Below are positions 1 to 6,756 of a stretch of 64,000 nt of DNA, piece by piece. The stretch is from NCBI GenBank assembly GCA_017164015.1, contig CP071065.1, forward strand, positions 1,367,409-1,431,408. Direction: 5' to 3'. The stretch comes from Nostoc sp. UHCC 0702 (GTDB lineage Bacteria > Cyanobacteriota > Cyanobacteriia > Cyanobacteriales > Nostocaceae). Position numbers and translations under genes: made by a program. The notes under the pieces were generated by a model. That model did no database searches and was not told the origin of the DNA. It was given only the letters and a program-made list of their open reading frames with translations. Numbering within the stretch: the first letter of the stretch is position 1; every line of letters starts with the position of its first letter.

Positions 1-328
1 TACTGCTGTCAGAGCGCCTGATGCTGTTTTTGTCGCTAAAGGACGTTTACCACAAGGATGGGATCAGCAAGAAGACAAATTTATCAACTTAGCACCCGAC
101 TTTGTAATTGAAATTCGTTCTCAAAATGATAGCTTAGAAAAACTCAAAGCCAAAATGGTAGAGTATACTGCTAATGGTGTGCGGTTGGGATGGTTAATTG
201 ACCGCCAAAATCAGCAAGCTTTGGTTTATCGTCAGGATGGTTCCATTATTCAATATCCAGCTACAACAATTTTGAGTGGTGAAAATGTTGTGCCTGGGTT
301 TACATTACCTTTGGCAAAATTGTTGTAA
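1..328 (+). CDS. Uma2 family protein (DUF820), 3' part only
   Basis: The gene enters from the left edge and reads in frame 2 to a TAA at 326-328. The visible C-terminal half has the Uma2 pattern: APDAVFV, then PDFVIEIRSQND followed by a helix with Lys (KLKAKMVEY) and GVRLGWLID, which matches the PD-(D/E)xK-like core of this family. Uma2 proteins are very abundant in cyanobacteria and are thought to be nuclease-like; their biological role is unknown. The N-terminus lies outside the window. A second Uma2 gene follows about 250 bp downstream on the same strand. Confidence 0.85.
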   Translation, partial: TAVRAPDAVFVAKGRLPQGWDQQEDKFINLAPDFVIEIRSQNDSLEKLKAKMVEYTANGVRLGWLIDRQNQQALVYRQDGSIIQYPATTILSGENVVPGFTLPLAKLL

Positions 329-356
329 ATGTCTGTGAATTTAAGGATGAACCACA

Positions 357-480
357 AATATAGCGGTTCTCGAACTAGTGAGGTACAATTTTGACCTCTC
401 TGGTAAACCTCTCTCCTTTTAGGAGAGAGGCTTTGAATTGTTCCCCCTTCCCGCTTCGGGAAGGGGGTTAGGGGGTTAGG
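357..480. repeat. Dispersed repeat with two strong hairpins between the Uma2 genes
   Basis: The segment starts with TATAGCGGTTCTC (358-370). It then has a hairpin at 408-430 (10-bp stem CCTCTCTCCT, loop TTT) and another at 443-467 (11-bp stem CCCCCTTCCCG, loop CTT). The same TATAGCGGTTCTC word occurs inverted near 50886, next to a similar CTCTCC/GGAGAG hairpin, so this is probably a dispersed intergenic repeat that may also terminate the upstream gene. Confidence 0.6.
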
Positions 481-582
481 TCTATTTCCATACCTATACC
501 TCACCGGATTGAAAATGGCTATAAGTTTACAAATAGACTTGAGATTATTTGTTTGCTGGGATTAGTCTAGGAGTAATTGCTG

Positions 583-1155
583 ATGACGCTATCAACTCAG
601 GTATCTTCCAATCTTTCCCTAGCAGAGTTTCTGAAATTGCCAGAAACTAAACCAGCTAGTGAATATATCAACGGATGCATCTACCAAAAACCAATGGGCC
701 AGGGAAAACATAGTATAATCCAAACTGAATTATCATCTGCTATCAATCAGGTTGCTAAATCACCGAAGTTAGCTTTAGCATTAACCGAGTTACGCTGCAC
801 CTTTGGGGGACGTTCCTTAGTTCCAGACATTGCTGTATTTGAGTGGTCACGTATCCCAACTGATGAAGATGGAGAGATTGCTAATCGGTTTAACAGCTTC
901 CCTGATTTCACAATTGAAATCCTATCACCAGAGCAATTTCCTAACCGTGTGATTGATAAAATTATTTTCTGTATTAATCAAGGGACTAAATTAGGTTGGT
1001 TTATCGATCCTAATGATAAATCAGTGATGGTATTTCAACCAAACAAACTGCCAGAAGTGAAATATGATAATGATATATTACCTGTTATTGACGTGTTGTC
1101 AGATTGGCAGGTCAAAGCAGCAGATATTTTTAGTTTCTTGAAGATTAAATACTAA
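583..1155 (+). CDS. Uma2 family protein (DUF820)
   Basis: About 190 residues with the typical Uma2 order: an N-terminal LSLAEFLKLPETKPASEYI segment, LVPDIAVFEW, then FPDFTIEILSPEQ, and LGWFIDPNDKSVMVF near the end. The PD...E-x-L core corresponds to the restriction-endonuclease-like fold. I chose ATG 583 (MTLSTQVSS); a TTG at 577 is in frame, but GGAG at 570-573 is well spaced for 583. Function in the cell is not established for this family. Its 3' end overlaps the convergent toxin gene by 4 nt. Confidence 0.85.
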   Translation: MTLSTQVSSNLSLAEFLKLPETKPASEYINGCIYQKPMGQGKHSIIQTELSSAINQVAKSPKLALALTELRCTFGGRSLVPDIAVFEWSRIPTDEDGEIANRFNSFPDFTIEILSPEQFPNRVIDKIIFCINQGTKLGWFIDPNDKSVMVFQPNKLPEVKYDNDILPVIDVLSDWQVKAADIFSFLKIKY

Positions 1156-1529
1156 AAATCTAATATTTCCTTAATAGCAGTTATTAAATCTGCATCAGCA
1201 GGGCGTTTTGCAAACTGTTCGTGACTATAAATCCACAAAGGCGTGATTACGCAATCTACTGTATTGACTAAATACATTAATCTAATTTGTCCAGAAGCTC
1301 CTTTAGAAAAGGTAAAGTCTATCTTATGAAATGTCCATCCTTGCGGTAAATGCATTTTCCCTGGTAAAGGTTCCTGACGAGAATTATTAGGATACTGATC
1401 TACCATCAAATCTTCTAAAATCTCTATGACAAACTCAATAAAAGCATTTCCATGAACTTTTTTAAGTTTCTTGAGAGAACGTTTGAATTTCTCGGTTTCA
1501 TCAATCGAGAAAGGAATTGAGCCAGTCAC
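1152..1529 (-). CDS. RelE/ParE-like toxin of a Panacea toxin-antitoxin pair
   Basis: A 125-residue basic protein with RelE/ParE-superfamily features: an N-terminal helical KFKRSLKKLKKVHG stretch, then GWTFHKIDFTFSKGASGQIRL-type strands and LWIYSHEQFAKRP near the end. Toxins of this fold usually act as ribosome-dependent mRNA interferases or gyrase poisons; the target here is unknown. The start is GTG at 1529, supported by AAGGAG six bases upstream, and lies inside the 3' end of the antitoxin gene (29-nt overlap). This indicates translational coupling with antitoxin first. Fold assignment is by eye and moderately certain. Confidence 0.65.
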   Translation of the reverse strand: MTGSIPFSIDETEKFKRSLKKLKKVHGNAFIEFVIEILEDLMVDQYPNNSRQEPLPGKMHLPQGWTFHKIDFTFSKGASGQIRLMYLVNTVDCVITPLWIYSHEQFAKRPADADLITAIKEILDF

Positions 1530-2088
1530 GCACTTCTCCTTTACGAATACGAGTTGATGATTCCGAAGTCAAAGCATCTTTTAAAATTTCCTGCATTACG
1601 AGTTGATAGGCAGGATGGTCACGCTCTATTTGGTCTAGTTTTTGATATCCCAATTCTTTTAAGTCATCAAGAAGAATTGGCTGAGTTGAGCTAGCTTCAG
1701 GTGGCAACCCCCTACGAGCCTTTTTCCAAGGGAATTCTAAGTGGGTCATACCACTAAGTCGATAGGCATGGTAACCACCAAAATATTGCCATACTTCTTC
1801 TAGAAGCTGTTTTTGATTATCAGGTATTTCTAACAGTGATTCTTGACTGGGAACAGGCAATTGTTGGGCTTCAAATTCACTGTAAAATCTATAAGCAGGA
1901 GGGCAAACAGGGCCATACCGCCATGCTTGTATTTCTTGTTCAAACAATGGCTCGTTATACATCGCTAAATGCAAGCTTTGTGCATAATATAGAAGCTTTT
2001 GAACCTTCATATTAGTCATTTCTGCTTCTATACCATCTTCATAAGCTCTTGCGATGAAGTAGCGAGCTGCATTTAGACAATTAATCAT
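1501..2088 (-). CDS. Panacea-domain (DUF4065/SocA-like) antitoxin
   Basis: 195 residues. The N-terminal half carries the Panacea/GepA/SocA signature: MKVQKLLYYAQSLHLA, then EIQAWRYGPVCPPAYRFY. In described PanAT systems this domain neutralises many unrelated toxins encoded next to it. The gene is the first of a two-gene operon with the RelE-like toxin, overlapping it by 29 nt. The middle and C-terminal parts (Pro-rich, then helical with charged residues) are not covered by the motif and may provide toxin specificity. ATG at 2088 is the only plausible start. Family is clear; partner function is inferred from context. Confidence 0.8.
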   Translation of the reverse strand: MINCLNAARYFIARAYEDGIEAEMTNMKVQKLLYYAQSLHLAMYNEPLFEQEIQAWRYGPVCPPAYRFYSEFEAQQLPVPSQESLLEIPDNQKQLLEEVWQYFGGYHAYRLSGMTHLEFPWKKARRGLPPEASSTQPILLDDLKELGYQKLDQIERDHPAYQLVMQEILKDALTSESSTRIRKGEVRDWLNSFLD

Positions 2089-2442
2089 AATCAGACTCGC
2101 AAATCAAATTTAATAAACTATCTTAGAGCTTTTAACGCTTACTTACACATAATATTATAGTCTAATTCCAATTAATTAGTACATTTTTACTATAATTAAA
2201 CATGGTACTCCACTACACTAAAACTTTGACGGGTTAATTTTTCTGCTATTACATCTGCTTACGTTCGCCAGTCATTTCTGGGTCGGTCGAGTACTAAGGC
2301 GATCGCAAGACTGTAAATTCCCCACCATTCCCAAAAACCATAATCCCACATAATTAAAAGCTTCCAAGCAAAAAACACCACCCAGCCTGCCTAATTTCCA
2401 ACCTCGCAGGCATTTACAAGTATTGGAGCAGAAAGCCCACCA

Positions 2443-2480
2443 GCAACAGACTGAAAATTTTTGGATTTTCAGTCTGTTGC
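2443..2480. repeat. Perfect 16-bp inverted repeat at the transposon's left side
   Basis: GCAACAGACTGAAAAT at 2443-2458 is exactly mirrored at 2465-2480 with a 6-nt loop. It lies left of tnpA and may be part of the transposon left end or a terminator. Confidence 0.7.
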
Positions 2481-2507
2481 GTCCTTCAGGGGTGGGATGA
2501 ATGTGTA

Positions 2508-2521
2508 GCACCTTTAGGTGC
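2508..2521. repeat. Small hairpin, possible IS605 left-end hairpin
   Basis: GCACC-TTTA-GGTGC. IS200/IS605 elements carry short imperfect hairpins near each end that the TnpA dimer binds. The position left of tnpA fits a left end, but the exact boundary cannot be fixed from this sequence alone. Confidence 0.4.
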
Positions 2522-2547
2522 AGTCTCATTATTAGGCACCTGCAAAG

Positions 2548-2646
2548 AAAAAAATGTCCCACCGGATCATAAATATTTTGGACATAGTGTTGATATATTG
2601 GGGCTTTCGCCCCTTCGGGGCGAAAGCGACGGTGGGACATTTTTTT
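2548..2646. terminator. Compound palindrome, probable bidirectional terminator
   Basis: A 16-bp perfect stem (AAAAAAATGTCCCACC at 2548-2563 with its complement at 2631-2646) encloses a second perfect 11-bp hairpin (GCTTTCGCCCC, loop TTC, 2603-2627). The outer stem gives an A-run, a GC-rich stem and a T-run on either strand. It sits 14 bp beyond the end of tnpA on the minus strand. Confidence 0.6.
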
Positions 2647-2659
2647 TATTGGAACTCCC

Positions 2660-3055
2660 TTAGCGAGTTTTTTGATTAGCAATATACTTTTTGATTGTCT
2701 CACTTGAAGCATCCCCAGCCGTTCCACAAAAATAACTTCTTGTCCACATTCAGGGCAATCTTAATAAATGTGGAAACTCTTGCCTTAGTATCCTGGATGT
2801 ATATCCCTTCAATCTAAACATAATTTGGTCTGGAGCTAAGGTCGGAGGACAGCTAACAAAAAGATGTACATGGTCTTCGATAATTTCAAGAGCTAGAATC
2901 TCACACTCTAGCTCTTTTGTTTTTTCATAAAGCAATTCCTCAAGCCTGATAGCGACATTTCCAACTAATACTTTTTTGCGTCTTTTTGGTATCCACACGA
3001 AATGGTAATTAATCAGAGTGACTGATGTTGTCTTGTGCCTGTATTTTCCTGGCAT
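2660..3055 (-). pseudogene. tnpA: IS200-type TnpA (Y1 transposase) with internal TGA
   Basis: A 131-codon frame typical for Y1/HUH transposases, with LINYHFVWIPKRRKKVL at the N-terminus and the HUH metal-binding pair in IIEDHVHLFVSCPP. After LLRLP (codon 101) there is a TGA at 2752-2750. The same frame then continues MWTRSYFCGTAGDASSETIKKYI to a TAA at 2660. The second half contains the WTRSYF block and the helix with the catalytic Tyr (KKYI), so the product is cut just before its nucleophile. A serine codon TCA changed to TGA by one substitution would explain it. No frameshift is needed. Confidence 0.85.
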
Positions 3056-3149
3056 ATGTAAACTTTATATAAATCTATGGTCAATAGGTCGTACCTATTG
3101 AGGATATGACACTAGAATAAAGAAAAGCATCTAATCAGGTCTAAATATT

Positions 3150-3377
3150 ATGCTTGCAGGTAAAAGTCCTATCAAGAGCTACAAGAATAATGATGTTAAA
3201 GAAAGTGAATCCGTCAAAATAAGAGGCAAGTGGCTTTATGCGGTTCGCAACCAAGGTGAAGCACTTAATCTACTGGGTAAATACTCAGTTCATGAATTAG
3301 GTTGGGGTTCTAGTTATTATGATTGCGATAGTTTTACAGCCCAAGAGAAAGCGTTACTAAAACAGACAATTAAATAA
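3150..3377 (+). CDS. Small accessory ORF of the IS605 element, unknown function
   Basis: 75 codons from ATG 3150, same strand as tnpB and 33 bp before it, so probably co-transcribed. The protein is polar with a central RGKWLYAVRNQGEALNLLGKYSVHELGWG segment; no membrane helix, signal peptide or metal motif. I do not recognise the family. Its position between divergent tnpA and tnpB suggests it belongs to the transposon. It could also be a host fragment trapped in the element. Confidence 0.5.
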   Translation: MLAGKSPIKSYKNNDVKESESVKIRGKWLYAVRNQGEALNLLGKYSVHELGWGSSYYDCDSFTAQEKALLKQTIK

Positions 3378-3410
3378 TTTAATTACAGTAGAGATTATTA
3401 GGTTAAGCCC

Positions 3411-4589
3411 ATGCTGGTCTTAGAAGCTAAGTTAAAAGGTAAACAAAGTCAGTACCATTTAATAGATGAAGCTCTTAGAACTGCTTTATTTATCCGCAAC
3501 AAAGCTCTCAGACATTGGATGGACAATAGAGATATTGGCAAGAACGAACTGCAAAAACTTTGTGCTGTTTTAGCTAAAGAGTTTGATTTTGCAGACAAAC
3601 TTAACTCTATGGCTCGTCAAGCTTCTGCTGATAGGGCATGGCTTGCAATTAAACGTTTTTACGATAATTGCAAAGCTAAGAAACTGGGCAATCAGGGATT
3701 TCCTAAATTTAAAAAACGTGGACATTCTGTAGAGTACAAAACGTCAGGATGGAAACTTTCTCTTGACAAAAAATACATTTCATTTAGTGATGGGTTTAAT
3801 ATCGGTAGGCTGAAATTAATTGGTACTCGTGACTTAAGTTTCTACTCTATCAAACAGATTAAGCGAGTCAGAATAGTTAAACGTGCTGACGGTTATTTTT
3901 GTCAATTTTGTGTTGATGTTGAACGCACAGAACAGCATCAACACAATGGTAAACAAGTAGGAATTGATGTAGGACTCGAATTTTTATACACTGATTCTGA
4001 TGGTAAGACAGTTGAAAATCCCAGGCTATTACGTAAGTCTCAGAAGTCTTTGAAACGCAAACAGCGCAAAGCTTCTAAATGTAAAAAAGGTTCTTATAAT
4101 CGCCGCAAAGCTGTTAAAAAACTAGCTAAAAAGCACCTCAAGGTAAGTAGACAGAGGAAAGATTTTGCTGTTAAGACCGCGAGAACTCTAGTCCAGTCAA
4201 ACGACTTGGTAGTTTATGAGGACTTGCAGGTGCGAAATATGGTTAAGAACCATCATTTAGCTAAATCTATCAGTGACGCTTCCTGGTCATTGTTCACTGA
4301 TTGGGTGGACTACTATGCCAAAGTTTTTGGCACTTGGGCAATAGCAGTTGCACCTCACTACACATCTCAAGATTGCTCTGTTTGTGGAACACGAATAAAA
4401 AAATCTTTGTCCACTCGCACCCACAAATGCCATTCTTGCGGAACAGTGATGCACCGCGACCACAACGCAGCTAAACAAATATTAGCCAAGGGGATTAAAA
4501 ATACGGGAGGGCATCCCGAAATCAACGCTTCTGGACAGAACAACCTCTATCTAGGTGGGGAAACTCCTCTAGACAAGTTGACTGGTTGA
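3411..4589 (+). CDS. tnpB: TnpB RNA-guided nuclease (IS605 family)
   Basis: 392 residues. The split RuvC core is complete: Asp186 in GIDVGLEF, Glu270 in VVYEDLQV and Asp350 in HRDHNAA, with a zinc finger of two CxxC pairs (CSVCG and CHSCG) between the last two. The basic N-terminal half (LIDEALRTALFIRNKALRHW, FPKFKKRGHSVEYK) is the usual recognition lobe. TnpB proteins are guided by an RNA made from the transposon right end to cut DNA next to a target-adjacent motif. The 3' end of the gene and the right-end hairpin at 4598-4620 would form that RNA. All catalytic residues are present, so activity is plausible. Confidence 0.92.
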   Translation: MLVLEAKLKGKQSQYHLIDEALRTALFIRNKALRHWMDNRDIGKNELQKLCAVLAKEFDFADKLNSMARQASADRAWLAIKRFYDNCKAKKLGNQGFPKFKKRGHSVEYKTSGWKLSLDKKYISFSDGFNIGRLKLIGTRDLSFYSIKQIKRVRIVKRADGYFCQFCVDVERTEQHQHNGKQVGIDVGLEFLYTDSDGKTVENPRLLRKSQKSLKRKQRKASKCKKGSYNRRKAVKKLAKKHLKVSRQRKDFAVKTARTLVQSNDLVVYEDLQVRNMVKNHHLAKSISDASWSLFTDWVDYYAKVFGTWAIAVAPHYTSQDCSVCGTRIKKSLSTRTHKCHSCGTVMHRDHNAAKQILAKGIKNTGGHPEINASGQNNLYLGGETPLDKLTG

Positions 4590-4597
4590 AAGAAGAA

Positions 4598-4627
4598 TCC
4601 CACACCTTCAAGGTGTGGGAGTGTCAA
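4598..4627 (+). repeat. IS605 right end / guide-RNA scaffold hairpin
   Basis: A palindrome (TCCCACACCTT-c-AAGGTGTGGGA) is followed by GTGTCAA, where the element is inferred to stop. The same GGGAGTGTCAA tail follows a different hairpin sequence at the other tnpB copy (21507-21535, opposite strand). By analogy with ISDra2, the bases immediately to the right (starting TAAACTCTCC) would act as guide. Confidence 0.65.
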
Positions 4628-4770
4628 TAAACTCTCCGCAATTGTGACGATTACGCTAGAATTGTTAAAGGTTCTTTACAGAATTTGCCGATCGCCCACA
4701 ATTCTGTTAGAAATGCCTAGCACACAAATGTAAATCTGAAAATCCCCTCTAAAGTTCACCAAAACCCTCT

Positions 4771-6561
4771 ATGACGCTCCCAATTCGTAACGTCGCTATT
4801 ATTGCCCACGTTGATCACGGCAAAACCACCCTGGTTGATGCACTCCTCAAACAATCCGGCATTTTCCGAGAAGGTGAAGACGTTCCGGATTGTGTCATGG
4901 ACTCCAACGCCCTAGAACGGGAACGGGGAATCACCATCCTCTCGAAAAATACAGCGGTTCGCTATAAAGATACGCTGATCAATATTGTTGATACCCCTGG
5001 ACACGCTGACTTCGGCGGAGAAGTCGAACGAGTACTGGGCATGGTTGACGGATGCCTTTTGATTGTCGATGCCAATGAAGGCCCCATGCCTCAAACGCGC
5101 TTTGTACTGAAAAAAGCTTTGGAAAAAGGGCTGCGCCCCATCGTTGTGATCAACAAAATCGACCGTGCCAAAGCTGATCCACACGTTGCTGTTGATAAAG
5201 TTTTGGATCTGTTCTTGGAATTAGGGGCAGATGAAGACCAGTGCGATTTTACCTATTTGTTTGCCTCCGGCATGGGAGGTTACGCCAAAGAAAGCATGGA
5301 AGCAGAATCAGTAGACATGCAACCTTTGTTTAATGCGATTCTGCAACACGTTCCAGCACCAGTAGGTGACATCAACAAGCCCCTACAATTGCAAGTCACA
5401 ACCTTAGATTATTCTGAATATTTAGGGCGGATTGTGATTGGCAGAATTCACAACGGCACTATCCGTGCTGGGCAACAAGCAGCTTTGATAACAGAAAGTG
5501 GCGCAATTGTCAAGTCCAAAATCACTAAATTGATGGGCTTTGAGGGATTGAAGCGGGTGGAAATGGAAGAAGCTAGTGCCGGTTATATTGTTGCCGTAGC
5601 TGGTTTCGCCGATGCTTATATTGGGGAAACAATTACTGACCCCAACGAACCCCAAGCTTTACCACTAATTAAAGTAGACGAACCAACCTTACAAATGACC
5701 TTCTGGGTGAATGATTCACCCTTTGCAGGTCAAGAAGGAAAGTTGGTGACTTCACGACAAGTGCGCGATCGCCTATTCCGCGAATTAGAAACCAACGTGG
5801 CTTTACGGGTTGAAGAAACCGATTCTCCTGATAAATTCCTGGTTTCCGGTCGTGGCGAATTGCACTTGGGTATCTTAATCGAAACCATGCGCCGGGAAGG
5901 CTTTGAATTTCAGGTATCTCAGCCACAGGTAATTTACCGCGAAGTCAACGGTCAACCTTGCGAACCTTATGAACTCTTGGTGTTGGACATTCCTGCTGAT
6001 GCTGTGGGTAGCTGTATCGAACGCCTGGGACAACGCAAAGGCGAAATGCAAGATATGCAACCAGGTAGTGGCGATCGCACTCAACTAGAGTTTGTCATTC
6101 CCGCCCGTGGTTTGATTGGTTTCCGTGGTGAATTCATGCGGATGACTCGTGGCGAAGGCATCATGAACCACAGCTTCTTGGATTATCGCCAACTTAGTGG
6201 TGACATTGAAGCCCGTAACAAAGGTGTTTTAATTGCCTTTGAAGAAGGCGTTGCTACTTTCTACGCCATGAAGAACGCTGAAGATAGAGGCTCATTCTTT
6301 ATCACTCCTGGCATTAAAGTTTACAGAGGTATGATTGTCGGAGAACACAATCGTCCCCAAGACTTGGAACTGAACGTTTGTAAGACCAAGCAGTTAACCA
6401 ACCACCGTGCATCTGGTGGCGATGAACTAGTGCAGTTGCAAGCCCCAGTAGACATGAGCCTAGAGCGTGCTTTGGAGTACATCGGGCCTGATGAATTGGT
6501 GGAAGTTACACCTAAATCGATTCGTCTGCGGAAGATGTCGAAGAAGTTGGCGAAACGTTAA
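4771..6561 (+). CDS. typA: Translational GTPase TypA/BipA
   Basis: 596 residues, normal for the family. GTPase motifs are G1 AHVDHGKT (residues 12-19), switch [10 protein letters not shown] and NKIDR. They are followed by elongation-factor-like domain II and domain V and the TypA-specific C-terminal region ([18 protein letters not shown]). TypA binds ribosomes and assists 50S assembly and stress or cold adaptation. The protein is cytoplasmic. ATG 4771 gives the canonical N-terminus [17 protein letters not shown]. It is a stand-alone gene followed by a good terminator. Confidence 0.97.
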   Translation: MTLPIRNVAIIAHVDHGKTTLVDALLKQSGIFREGEDVPDCVMDSNALERERGITILSKNTAVRYKDTLINIVDTPGHADFGGEVERVLGMVDGCLLIVDANEGPMPQTRFVLKKALEKGLRPIVVINKIDRAKADPHVAVDKVLDLFLELGADEDQCDFTYLFASGMGGYAKESMEAESVDMQPLFNAILQHVPAPVGDINKPLQLQVTTLDYSEYLGRIVIGRIHNGTIRAGQQAALITESGAIVKSKITKLMGFEGLKRVEMEEASAGYIVAVAGFADAYIGETITDPNEPQALPLIKVDEPTLQMTFWVNDSPFAGQEGKLVTSRQVRDRLFRELETNVALRVEETDSPDKFLVSGRGELHLGILIETMRREGFEFQVSQPQVIYREVNGQPCEPYELLVLDIPADAVGSCIERLGQRKGEMQDMQPGSGDRTQLEFVIPARGLIGFRGEFMRMTRGEGIMNHSFLDYRQLSGDIEARNKGVLIAFEEGVATFYAMKNAEDRGSFFITPGIKVYRGMIVGEHNRPQDLELNVCKTKQLTNHRASGGDELVQLQAPVDMSLERALEYIGPDELVEVTPKSIRLRKMSKKLAKR

Positions 6562-6584
6562 GTAAAGTTACTTAATTGATTTAT

Positions 6585-6608
6585 AAAGCCCGCATCAGCG
6601 GGCTTTTT
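6585..6608 (+). terminator. Rho-independent terminator of typA
   Basis: AAAGCCCGC-atca-GCGGGCTTTTT starts about 23 bp after the typA stop: GC-rich stem, 4-nt loop, T-run. Confidence 0.85.
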
Positions 6609-6756
6609 GGTTTGTTATTTAAATTGCATCAGACGCATAATACAGCAGCCTAATCTATTGAATTCTTCTTGATTGCGTAATGACATGTCTTGCAAACTAC
6701 TGTTATAACTAATGAAGCTACGCAAATAACACAATAGTACTATCAAATTTTACCCT

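Larger units (their letters stand above)
2089..2659. other. Intergenic region: antitoxin promoter side and transposon left end
   Basis: No convincing gene. 2089-2270 is AT-rich and should hold the promoter of the Panacea operon. From 2440 rightward the sequence is packed with inverted repeats (listed separately). Reading 2272-2727 on the minus strand gives an open frame, but it is Trp/Cys-rich and runs through the hairpins, so I do not call it a gene. A short minus-strand stretch around 2270-2360 would encode a Trp-rich peptide (LLIMWDYGFWEWWGIYSL), possibly a gene remnant. Confidence 0.5.
2508..4627 (+). mobile_element. IS200/IS605-family element with divergent tnpA and tnpB
   Basis: The element has tnpA on the minus strand, a small ORF and tnpB on the plus strand, the divergent arrangement of the IS605 group. 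The right end is defined by the hairpin TCCCACACCTT/AAGGTGTGGGA (4598-4620) followed by GTGTCAA, shared with the second tnpB element near 21.5 kb. The left boundary is an estimate based on hairpins. TnpA carries an internal stop codon, so the copy is probably not autonomously mobile although TnpB looks intact. Confidence 0.7.

Noticed and set aside
2272-2727. 151-codon minus-strand frame left of tnpA
   Set aside because: It runs through three inverted repeats and the tnpA 3' end in another frame; composition is Trp/Cys-rich and no family is recognisable.
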